A stretch of 6,086 nt of DNA, taken from the NCBI GenBank assembly GCA_003646875.1, contig QMLT01000117.1:1-6086 (forward strand), written 5' to 3'. How positions within the stretch are numbered: the stretch's first letter is position 1; each line of letters begins with the position of its first letter. Made by a program: the position numbers and the translations under genes. Origin of the DNA: Deltaproteobacteria bacterium (GTDB lineage: Bacteria > Desulfobacterota > DSM-4660 > Desulfatiglandales > B25-G16). Shown here in pieces: positions 1 to 5,228 of the stretch. Under the pieces are notes generated by a model, which ran no database searches, was not told the origin of the DNA, and saw only the letters and a list, made by a program, of their open reading frames with translations.

Positions 1-162
1 CCTCCTCTGTCCCTCGGCATAGATGGTGTCAAACGCAAGCGTTGATTTACCTGAACCAGACAATCCGGTAATAACGACTAATTTGTTTCGAGGGATAGTA
101 ACATCTATGTTCTTAAGATTATGTTGCCTCGCCCCTCTGATAACTATATCGGTTATAGACAT
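1..162 (-). CDS. uvrA: UvrA, excinuclease ABC subunit A (N-terminal fragment, cut by window edge)
   Basis: UvrA is the ATP-driven DNA-damage sensor that loads UvrB in nucleotide-excision repair; it acts in the cytoplasm on DNA. Only the first 54 codons are present, and the frame stays open to the window edge. The translation opens MSITDIVIRGARQHNL, the typical UvrA start. It continues to the first Walker A loop, GLSGSGKS at residues 33-40, followed by TLAFDTIYAEGQRR, a stretch almost invariant in UvrA. The complete protein is usually about 930-950 residues, so roughly 94% lies outside. The ATG at 162 is chosen because the family signature begins right there, although no good Shine-Dalgarno precedes it (the upstream bases are AC-rich). 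The gene follows pdxA by 46 bp on the same strand with no visible terminator, so co-transcription is likely. The identification is safe. Confidence 0.96.
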   Translation of the reverse strand, partial: MSITDIVIRGARQHNLKNIDVTIPRNKLVVITGLSGSGKSTLAFDTIYAEGQRR

Positions 163-189
163 TTGTGTTTATTGTGTTTGTTGGGTTTA
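163..189. repeat. Three imperfect 9-bp tandem copies in the pdxA-uvrA spacer
   Basis: On the plus strand the spacer begins with TTGTGTTTA, TTGTGTTTG and TTGGGTTTA, three head-to-tail 9-mers differing at one or two positions. They sit directly upstream of the uvrA start codon and replace a normal Shine-Dalgarno. No function is evident; replication slippage is the simplest origin. Confidence 0.6.
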
Positions 190-224
190 AATTCCTCAAT
201 TCCTAAATTCACAATTCCTCAATT
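190..224. repeat. 12-bp direct repeat AATTCCTCAATT spanning the pdxA stop
   Basis: AATTCCTCAATT occurs exactly at 190-201 and again at 213-224, with a related AATTCCTAAATT between them that overlaps the first copy by three bases. The second copy lies inside the last codons of pdxA, so the repeat runs across its TGA stop. Together with the 9-mers at 163-189, the whole pdxA-uvrA junction consists of short repeats. I see no terminator hairpin here. Confidence 0.55.
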
Positions 225-1222
225 GCTTTCCTGGCCTTAACCATTTTTGCGGCCATCTTTATTGCAGCTATTAAGCTGGACGGATTAGCTACTCCTTTCC
301 CGGCAATATCATACGCTGTGCCATGGTCAACAGAGGTTCTTATAATAGGTAAACCAAGGGTTATATTCACTGAATCTGAAAAATTAAGCAATTTCACAGG
401 AATTAAGCCCTGATCATGGTACATAGCAACAACCGCATCAAATTTTCCATTAATAGCATGATAAAATATGGTATCTGCTGGAAAAGGACCATCCACGAGC
501 AGGCCATCATTCCTGGCCTCATCCACTGCTGGCTTTATTCTCTCTTTATCCTCCAGGCCAAATAAACCTGCCTCTCCAGCATGGGGATTCAGGCCTGCCA
601 CAGCCAAATGAGGCCTTTTGATAGCAAAATCCTCTTTTAAGGCACGGTAAGTGAGTCTAATGGTTTTTAATATCAGGCCCTTATTTAACCTTTGAGGCAC
701 TTCTTTTAAGGCACAGTGTATGGTTGCAAGCGATACCCTAAGACTCTCACCTGCCATCATCATAACATAGTCCCTTGTATTAGTCAGTTTGGCCAGAAGC
801 TCTGTATGTCCGTCAAATCGGTAACCTGCCTTATGCATCAGCTCTTTGCTTATGGGGCAGGTAACCATTGCTGATACCTGGCCATCTTTGTTAAGATCTA
901 CTGCCTTTTTTATATAATCTACCATGGCCTTTCCACCAGGTACGGTAGGCTGGCCTGGTGTAAATAAGCTCTTCTCAAGATTTGAAATAGATATGATATC
1001 AACCAACCCTGGGTTTCCTGTCACCTCTGAGGGGGTTTCTATCGGATGAAATGAAAGTGGTCCGAGCTTTTTCGGTACCATTCTCAGGACATTTATATCA
1101 CCCAGAATAATGGGCCTGCATGCATGATAAATATCATCTCTTAGCAAAGCCTTAAGGATTATCTCAGGCCCTATTCCTGCAGGGTCACCCATGGTAATGG
1201 CAATAAGAGGAAGATCACGCAT
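209..1222 (-). CDS. pdxA: 4-hydroxythreonine-4-phosphate dehydrogenase PdxA
   Basis: PdxA oxidises 4-phosphohydroxy-L-threonine with NAD(P)+. The product decarboxylates and is condensed with 1-deoxyxylulose 5-phosphate by PdxJ, giving pyridoxine 5'-phosphate in the DXP-dependent vitamin B6 pathway. From the ATG at 1222 the protein has 337 residues (E. coli PdxA has 329). The N-terminal signature MGDPAGIGPE is at 11-20. Residues known in E. coli PdxA appear at a constant offset of three: substrate-binding H139 (in DGHTE), metal ligands H169, H214 (NPHAGE) and H269 (YHDQG), and substrate-binding K277, N286 and R295. It therefore looks fully active. The frame also permits a TTG at 1234, but a GGA seven bases before the ATG at 1222 supports the shorter form. 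The related PdxA2 branch acts on other phosphorylated sugar acids, so the exact substrate is not certain. pdxJ is not in the window. Confidence 0.95.
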   Translation of the reverse strand: MRDLPLIAITMGDPAGIGPEIILKALLRDDIYHACRPIILGDINVLRMVPKKLGPLSFHPIETPSEVTGNPGLVDIISISNLEKSLFTPGQPTVPGGKAMVDYIKKAVDLNKDGQVSAMVTCPISKELMHKAGYRFDGHTELLAKLTNTRDYVMMMAGESLRVSLATIHCALKEVPQRLNKGLILKTIRLTYRALKEDFAIKRPHLAVAGLNPHAGEAGLFGLEDKERIKPAVDEARNDGLLVDGPFPADTIFYHAINGKFDAVVAMYHDQGLIPVKLLNFSDSVNITLGLPIIRTSVDHGTAYDIAGKGVANPSSLIAAIKMAAKMVKARKAIEEL

Positions 1223-1417
1223 AATGAATTCCAAATGTATCTTTTTAATAACTTATTATTATCTTCTTCTTAATTTGTGGGTAATATGGTACCTTTGATA
1301 GCCACTGCACAGACAGCGCTTTCTAAGGTAATTTTAGCCCCAGGTTTCAGCGCACTGGTCACAGAGCACAGCGCTGACTTTTGGAGGGAGATGTCGGCTG
1401 TAAGATAGTTTCTATCT
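1223..1417. other. Spacer between the glycosyltransferase and pdxA; no assured gene
   Basis: This 195-bp gap is AT-rich near pdxA (1235-1275) and clearly richer in GC from about 1280 to 1400. The GC-richer part holds CAGCGC three times (1314-1319, 1348-1353, 1369-1374) and open frames on both strands. On the minus strand a frame without a good start runs from a TTG at 1446 to TAA at 1270 (58 codons, overlapping the glycosyltransferase end) and reads in part ALKPGAKITLES. On the plus strand an ATG at 1286 runs 40 codons to a TAG at 1406-1408. Neither has a convincing ribosome binding site, and I recognise neither product. A 13-bp AT palindrome (TAATAA-C-TTATTA, 1246-1258) lies just upstream of the pdxA start region. 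No clear promoter or rho-independent terminator was found. Confidence 0.5.
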
Positions 1418-1418
1418 T
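1402..1418. other. Short perfect hairpin at the end of the glycosyltransferase gene
   Basis: AAGATAG at 1402-1408 and CTATCTT at 1412-1418 form a seven-base-pair stem with a three-base loop. The stem overlaps the last base of the glycosyltransferase stop codon. No run of T follows it on the minus strand (the next bases are ACAGCC), so it lacks the mark of a rho-independent terminator. It might protect or pause the 3' end of the transcript, or be chance. Confidence 0.35.
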
Positions 1419-2785
1419 CAAGAAAAGCGCCTCTTTTCCGCTTCAACTACATCTATCAAATCATAGTATATTCTCGGTATCTTACTTGCCACTCGCTCCC
1501 ATGATACAGTCTGCGGCATCTCGAAAATGCTTTTTTGGCTCTTACGCTCCACCTCCATTATAGCCTCGGCGAGTCCATTTTCAAGAAAGGGTTTGAATTC
1601 GGGGTGGGTAGTGACGAACCTCAAGAACATCTCCGTTATTCTAAACGGCGCGGTAAGAACATCGCCTGCCTGAAGAATAGATTGGTGGAACACGTGTTTG
1701 ACAAGGTATTCCTCGGCATCGCGGTCGTGTTTGAGGTTGCTAAAGCTCGCGTCATCTGAGTGCTTTTTGATCTGCTCTTCAGCGACAGCCTGATAGGTAA
1801 TGGCCAAATCCCTGAAAAAAGTATCCGAGATCTCAAGTCCCTCCTCGATAATGAGTGCATTCATGAGGGTGGTCACAATATCAATTGCCATCCTGTTAAG
1901 GCCTCTTGCCTGATCCTCTACTGATGCATCCTGGTGTTTGTGATCGAAGGGCTCATCGCTAAACATGACCTGCGCAGGGGAGGAGGCCTTGCGGTACACC
2001 TCTATCAAGGTGAAGATCTCCACTCCCCAGTTGGTGGCAAAGCGCATCTTTTTGAGGAGATCCACATGAAACGCCACCTCGCCGGAGAGCTGGTAATTGA
2101 AGGTCAACAGGAAATCAATCAGGCGCAGCATCCTCTCCTCTTTGGTCTCTGCAAACTTCCTCTTGAGGGAAAGTAAAAGGGGGTCCAATAGCAAGCGTTT
2201 CACCCGGCCGTAGAGCTCTCCTCTCTCGGAGATCCTTGCGTAGTAAGCCTTTGAGAAATCGTAGTTAAGCGCTACCACCGGGTAGAAGAGTCTGTCCAAT
2301 TGTATCCGTTTGAATGTCCGAATATCTGCATCGATCAGCCCTATCGACTCGGCGCCCAAGGCAATTGCAATACCGAAGCTGATGAACATGTTTTTACCCT
2401 TGCCAGGTTCCTTGATGTTGAATCCCGATTCGTTGAGCTTTCTATAAATACTGCCGAAGCCCGGCCCATCGTTCCACTGGATGAGAAAATTCTTGAGTCC
2501 AGCATCCTTTATCAAGTCCCTTAAGTGAAAGGCTTCTTCCTCAGTGGCCCCGTCAAGACCAAAGATTACATGGGAAAGGTAGGGCACTATACGAAGGTAT
2601 CTGAGGATGTTTCTGAATACTGGCAGATTTGAGGGATCTGCGTACTCACTTACAAGCAGTGGAATGATTAACACCGTCCTTTTCCACCGAGAGTGAAGTT
2701 TGAGTTGGGATCTGAGGTGCCTTGTTTCGTGTCGAAGGATATGGAAGGTAGTTATCCTACTGCTTTTCTGTGAATATTCGGAAAT
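1418..2785 (-). CDS. GT-A glycosyltransferase, glucosyl-3-phosphoglycerate synthase-like, probable AUU start
   Basis: This looks like a cytosolic GT-A glycosyltransferase of the type that joins NDP-glucose to 3-phosphoglycerate (GpgS-like) to make the compatible solute glucosylglycerate. In the 455-residue numbering, the fold entry VLIIPLL is at 38-44, GLDGA at 76-80, GKGKN at 128-132, the metal-binding DAD at 152-154, GRVKRLLLDPLL at 193-204, NWGVE at 252-256 and HKH at 282-284. A helical C-terminal region follows. The order DxD, then GVE, then HKH matches this family as I remember it. The first conventional start is a GTG at 2674. The upstream frame still encodes the family-like ITTFHILRHETRHLRS and reaches ATT at 2785, seven bases after AAGGAG. 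The upstream in-frame stop is TAA at 2791-2789. I therefore annotate the ATT start. The gene has its own promoter and looks richer in GC than its neighbours. Glucosylglycerate or mannosylglycerate synthases are alternatives; substrate specificity cannot be read here. Confidence 0.8.
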   Translation of the reverse strand: MSEYSQKSSRITTFHILRHETRHLRSQLKLHSRWKRTVLIIPLLVSEYADPSNLPVFRNILRYLRIVPYLSHVIFGLDGATEEEAFHLRDLIKDAGLKNFLIQWNDGPGFGSIYRKLNESGFNIKEPGKGKNMFISFGIAIALGAESIGLIDADIRTFKRIQLDRLFYPVVALNYDFSKAYYARISERGELYGRVKRLLLDPLLLSLKRKFAETKEERMLRLIDFLLTFNYQLSGEVAFHVDLLKKMRFATNWGVEIFTLIEVYRKASSPAQVMFSDEPFDHKHQDASVEDQARGLNRMAIDIVTTLMNALIIEEGLEISDTFFRDLAITYQAVAEEQIKKHSDDASFSNLKHDRDAEEYLVKHVFHQSILQAGDVLTAPFRITEMFLRFVTTHPEFKPFLENGLAEAIMEVERKSQKSIFEMPQTVSWERVASKIPRIYYDLIDVVEAEKRRFS

Positions 2786-2792
2786 AGCTTAA

Positions 2793-2798
2793 CTCCTT
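2793..2798 (-). promoter_or_regulatory. Strong Shine-Dalgarno AAGGAG deciding the glycosyltransferase start
   Basis: Read on the minus strand, AAGGAG is followed by the seven bases TTAAGCT and then ATT. No ATG, GTG or TTG in any frame lies at a usable distance downstream. It is the best ribosome binding site in the window, and its only sensible partner is the ATT at 2785. The GTG at 2674 has AGGA only two bases before it, which is too close. Confidence 0.7.
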
Positions 2799-2879
2799 TT
2801 ATCGAGACATAGCCATAATTTAAAGTGTAAGCCCATTAAATTAACATAGAATACATAGTAACGTAAATATACTTGAGGC

Positions 2880-2908
2880 ATAATATATGGGTAGAGATAA
2901 AGCGTCAA
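2880..2908 (-). promoter_or_regulatory. Sigma70-type promoter for the glycosyltransferase
   Basis: On the minus strand, TTGACG (2908-2903) matches the -35 consensus at five of six positions. It is separated by exactly 17 bases from TATTAT (2885-2880), five of six to the -10 consensus. Transcription would start near 2873 and leave a leader of about 88 bases before the ATT start. It begins 25 bp past the HAD-phosphatase stop, so the glycosyltransferase can be expressed independently of the upstream genes. Confidence 0.7.
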
Positions 2909-2932
2909 GAAAATTAAACCCAGAAATTCTGC

Positions 2933-3553
2933 TTATTTTCTGTATAGAATAGGGGTTAGAGGTGAAATAAGAGGTATCAATTCTCTAAGATGATGTATCA
3001 TATAATCCGGTTCAGGGTGAGGAGGAATTACACGGGTAGCATCATGAACAATCAAAACAGTCCTGGCGCCTGCAGCATGTCCTGCAATAATATCAAGGGA
3101 AAAATCCCCAACCAACAATAACTCCTCGGGCACAATGCCCATCTTTCGTGCTGCAATTACCACGCCAGCAGGGTCAGGTTTTGGTGTGCCATCATCCCTC
3201 GTGAGAATAATAGCAAAATCATCTGCCGCGACATGATCAAAGTTATTAAGGGCAATTAATACTGCATTAAGAGAGTTTCTGGTAATAATACCTAAAGGTA
3301 AGTCTTTCTTTTTAAGTTCCCTTATTACATCCTCTGCACCCTGGGCTGGAAAAGATATACGAGCTGCTTCCTCCTCATGCCTATCTAAAAGGCTATAGGC
3401 CCTTTGCTGCTTATGGTTATCAAGGGATTCGATGAATTCAAGTATTGGCACTTCCGGCGGACACCCCAACAATGCCTTAATCTTAATAAAATCTATTGCC
3501 CCTGGGACAGTAAGTGTCCCATCAAAATCAAACAGGATACCTTTAGTGTACAT
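2933..3553 (-). CDS. HAD-superfamily hydrolase, phosphoglycolate phosphatase-like
   Basis: This is a 206-residue haloacid-dehalogenase-type phosphatase, probably hydrolysing a small phosphorylated metabolite with Mg2+ in the cytosol. All four HAD motifs are visible. Motif I is DFDGT at 9-13, with nucleophile D9 and acid/base D11. Motif II is T91 in GIITRN. Motif III is K125 in PKPDP, and motif IV is GDFSLD at 149-154 with D150 and D154. The helical stretch between motifs I and II (about 18-80) looks like a small C1 cap, as in the phosphoglycolate phosphatase/Gph group. The start is clear: ATG at 3553 preceded by AAAGGGAG six bases upstream. That ATG overlaps the methyltransferase stop as TAATG, so the two are translationally coupled. 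The substrate is unknown. Dephosphorylation of glucosyl-3-phosphoglycerate made by the downstream glycosyltransferase is conceivable. However, the characterised bacterial HAD enzymes for that step belong, as far as I recall, to a different cap class. Confidence 0.88.
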   Translation of the reverse strand: MYTKGILFDFDGTLTVPGAIDFIKIKALLGCPPEVPILEFIESLDNHKQQRAYSLLDRHEEEAARISFPAQGAEDVIRELKKKDLPLGIITRNSLNAVLIALNNFDHVAADDFAIILTRDDGTPKPDPAGVVIAARKMGIVPEELLLVGDFSLDIIAGHAAGARTVLIVHDATRVIPPHPEPDYMIHHLRELIPLISPLTPILYRK

Positions 3554-4188
3554 TAAATTCTCCCTTTACAAATCATGATCTTTGATCTGCCAGTGGGGGT
3601 AGATATTTTTTCAACGGATCTAAAATATCTCATCAAAAGCTCTCTTTCATGCCTTAGAATCTCAAGGGCCTTCTTTGGGCCCATGGACAGCAATCGAAGA
3701 TAAAAAAGCATTCTAATAAAAAGATTCTTAGGAACATCGTGTTCCATCATCAGAAAAGGGCTGCCAGGTTTTAGAACCCTCCCTATCTCCTGTAAGCAAT
3801 TATCCTGTGTTTCCCCCTTCAGTTCATAAAAGGCATGGGAACAGGTTACCGCGTGAAAGGCCTCATTCTTGAATGGCAAATACGCTACATCAGCCAACAC
3901 TAAGAAGATACTGTCATCATCGGATATCTTTGATTTCCCTGCCTGAAGCATACCAATGGAAAAATCTACCCCTACTACGCGACCTTGTGCTTGAACCTTT
4001 TCTTTTAGAGGGATGAGGGCCGATCCTGTGCCAGTACAGATATCCAACACATTACCCCCTTTTTTCAGACCTGTGTTATCTGCTAAAAAATATCGTAAGC
4101 GTAAAGCTCTGTCAGTAGAATGAATGGCAACGAACCGGTCATAGATGCGGGAAAAATAATCATAATATTTCTGTCTAAATCTTTTCAT
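3553..4188 (-). CDS. Class I SAM-dependent methyltransferase (Methyltransf_11 / UbiE-like)
   Basis: This 211-residue protein has the seven-strand methyltransferase core and no signal peptide, so it should be cytosolic. Motif I, the SAM-binding loop, is VLDICTGTG at 47-55. The acidic ribose-binding residue at the end of strand 2 is D75 in VVGVDFS. The adenine-contacting motif is LADVAYLPF at 98-106, and LKPGSPFLMMEHD at 139-151 is the typical strand-5 entry. The N-terminal KYYDYFSRIYDRF resembles the start of UbiE-type enzymes. The C-terminal half (155-190) is basic and hydrophobic, suggesting a lipid or quinone-like substrate, but the substrate cannot be named. The ATG at 4188 has a weak GGA seven bases upstream. 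The stop codon shares one base with the start of the HAD gene, so this methyltransferase and phosphatase are made together. Confidence 0.87.
   Translation of the reverse strand: MKRFRQKYYDYFSRIYDRFVAIHSTDRALRLRYFLADNTGLKKGGNVLDICTGTGSALIPLKEKVQAQGRVVGVDFSIGMLQAGKSKISDDDSIFLVLADVAYLPFKNEAFHAVTCSHAFYELKGETQDNCLQEIGRVLKPGSPFLMMEHDVPKNLFIRMLFYLRLLSMGPKKALEILRHERELLMRYFRSVEKISTPTGRSKIMICKGRI
3560..3567 (-). promoter_or_regulatory. Ribosome binding site of the HAD gene, inside the methyltransferase end
   Basis: Read on the minus strand, AAAGGGAG lies six bases before the ATG at 3553 and within the last codons of the methyltransferase. Combined with the TAATG stop/start overlap, it allows both independent initiation and re-initiation by terminating ribosomes. 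Confidence 0.7.
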
Positions 4189-4193
4189 AGTAG

Positions 4194-4207
4194 TGTCCGT
4201 TGTCCGT
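4194..4207. repeat. Tandem heptamer TGTCCGT x2
   Basis: TGTCCGT occurs twice without a gap (4194-4200 and 4201-4207), immediately upstream of the methyltransferase start. Read on the minus strand, it supplies the only weak Shine-Dalgarno (GGA) of that gene. It resembles the short tandem heptamers seen in spacers of some bacteria. Confidence 0.55.
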
Positions 4208-4292
4208 TGCAGGTACTCCGTTGGGGTAAAATATTTGGTTTTTTTATATAGGATAGTGTTTCTGTGCTATTCTTCATAGCAGACAACTGACA
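4194..4292. repeat. 11-bp inverted repeat bounding most of the MBL-methyltransferase spacer
   Basis: TGTCCGTTGTC at 4194-4204 and GACAACTGACA at 4282-4292 are inverted copies matching at 10 of 11 positions. They enclose an AT-rich core with a run of seven T at about 4232-4238. Inside the right end is a perfect six-base-pair hairpin (TGCTAT/ATAGCA, loop of five, 4265-4281). The 124-bp spacer (4189-4312) holds no gene and no convincing promoter. A small non-coding repeat element is possible, but the target-site duplication expected of a transposed copy is not evident. Confidence 0.45.
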
Positions 4293-4312
4293 CCATTCAC
4301 CGGACAATATGT

Positions 4313-5038
4313 TTATGTAAGATAGGGTGCCCACTGTTTAGCTGTCTTTGCTATGTACCCAGCGGGAAGTTCTTTAACGATTCGATTATGACCGGGCAAA
4401 AGAATATTCACCTCAAGTTTGGCAAGTTGTAATAGGGAATTCTTAAGCTCCGAACCATTTGCTCCATGTAGATCAAAACGACCAATAGCATAATCAGCAT
4501 ACACTACATCACCAGGGATGAGGATTTTCTCCATCCGATTGTAGAGACCTATGCTGCCAGGGGAATGACCGGGGATATGTAACACCTCCCATGTCATTCC
4601 ACCAATATTTAGGCTTTCGCCGCCCTGAAGCCTTCTGTCAACATAAAATGTAAAGGCGCCGGGTTTAAGGCTATATTGCATCATACACATATTTTGAAAC
4701 ATTTCCATACCGTAGACAGTTCTGTCATCGCCCTTCTCCAGAGGATCTGCCTCTGTATCATGCACCCATAGTTCTGCCCAGGGAATCTGTTCTCTGATTT
4801 CAGCAAGACAGCCAATATGATCTAAATGGGTATGGGTCATGATAATCCTCGCAATTGCCTTAAGCTCAATTCCCATATCCAGGATAGACTGTATCTTATA
4901 ACTTCCTTTGCCCATAAGCCCTGCGTCAATAATTGAAAGATCCTGTGAATCTGGCTTTCCCACGACATAGACATGGGAGTCTGGAATCATTTCGTCCTGC
5001 CCTTGAATGAAATACACTCCTTCGGTTATCTGAGTCAT
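4313..5038 (-). CDS. MBL-fold metallo-hydrolase (glyoxalase II-like)
   Basis: This is a metallo-beta-lactamase-fold hydrolase of 241 residues, predicted cytosolic, with a binuclear metal site. From the ATG at 5038, the signature HTHLDH spans 69-74 (H69, H71, D73, H74). The remaining ligands are H158 (PGHSPGS), D177 (PGDVVY) and H217 (PGHN), so the full set is present. The N-terminal pattern ITEGVYFIQG followed by SHVYVVG and IDAG is typical of stand-alone MBL hydrolases related to glyoxalase II. There is no extra domain, and the gene is neither a class B beta-lactamase nor an RNase J/Z by its motifs. An ATG at 5050 is also in frame but has no ribosome binding site. The one at 5038 has GGAG six bases upstream, so it is preferred. 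The physiological substrate is unknown and the neighbours do not reveal it. Confidence 0.87.
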   Translation of the reverse strand: MTQITEGVYFIQGQDEMIPDSHVYVVGKPDSQDLSIIDAGLMGKGSYKIQSILDMGIELKAIARIIMTHTHLDHIGCLAEIREQIPWAELWVHDTEADPLEKGDDRTVYGMEMFQNMCMMQYSLKPGAFTFYVDRRLQGGESLNIGGMTWEVLHIPGHSPGSIGLYNRMEKILIPGDVVYADYAIGRFDLHGANGSELKNSLLQLAKLEVNILLPGHNRIVKELPAGYIAKTAKQWAPYLT

Positions 5039-5044
5039 TGATCT

Positions 5045-5048
5045 CTCC
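5045..5048 (-). promoter_or_regulatory. Shine-Dalgarno GGAG choosing the MBL-hydrolase start
   Basis: On the minus strand, GGAG (5048-5045) sits six bases before the ATG at 5038. This favours that start over the in-frame ATG at 5050, which overlaps the GGAG and has only AT-rich sequence upstream. Confidence 0.65.
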
Positions 5049-5050
5049 AT

Positions 5051-5228
5051 AGTTAATTTCTAAAATGGTTGTTCAAATTTTCACACTTGAAACATAACCT
5101 CTTAAAATTATTTAGTAAAGCCCTTTTATCTCTCATAAGTATGGCCTTTCCCATTTACAGGGCGGCGGCGATCTTTGAGAGCTTGAACAGTCGGAAAGAG
5201 CGAACATGAGCGCCAAATTGGGGATTGA
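5051..5228. other. Spacer between xth and the MBL gene with a GC-rich patch and a small plus-strand frame
   Basis: The 178-bp gap has two parts: an AT-rich half (5051-5140) and a GC-rich half (about 5141-5213) that starts with a GGCGGCGGCG run. On the plus strand one frame is open from 5057 to the TGA at 5207-5209. From the ATG at 5141 it encodes 22 residues beginning MAFPIYRAAAIFES. There is no Shine-Dalgarno before that ATG, so translation is doubtful. I do not recognise a known riboswitch or RNA gene, and I see no T-tract terminator after xth. A dispersed repeat or a structured leader are the options. Confidence 0.45.
5091..5119 (-). promoter_or_regulatory. Possible sigma70-type promoter for the MBL gene
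   Basis: On the minus strand, TTTACT (5119-5114) and TATGTT (5096-5091) are separated by 17 bases. Each matches four of six consensus positions. It lies about 50 bp upstream of the MBL start in AT-rich sequence. Such matches arise easily by chance in AT-rich DNA, so this is tentative. Confidence 0.3.

Noticed and set aside
1223..1234. TTG at 1234 as the pdxA start
   Set aside because: It is a rarer start codon with no good ribosome binding site, while the ATG at 1222 has a spaced GGA and begins closer to the conserved N-terminus.
1402..1418. Rho-independent terminator after the glycosyltransferase
   Set aside because: The hairpin is perfect but short and AT-rich, and it is not followed by a T run on the minus strand.
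1535..2524. Several plus-strand open frames of 74-80 codons inside the glycosyltransferase
   Set aside because: They lie antisense to a gene with clear family motifs, lack ribosome binding sites and show no recognisable domains.
2672..2680. GTG at 2674 as the glycosyltransferase start
   Set aside because: Its AGGA lies only two bases upstream, and the frame 5' of it encodes family-like sequence up to the ATT with an ideal Shine-Dalgarno. It remains the fallback if the ATT start is disproved.
2921..2931. Palindrome CAGAAATTCTG after the HAD stop as a terminator
   Set aside because: The centre leaves almost no loop, and the T-containing stretch after it is interrupted, so a functional terminator is unlikely.
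5039..5050. ATG at 5050 as the MBL-hydrolase start
   Set aside because: No Shine-Dalgarno lies upstream. The ATG overlaps the GGAG that serves the start at 5038, and the added residues MERS are not needed by the fold.
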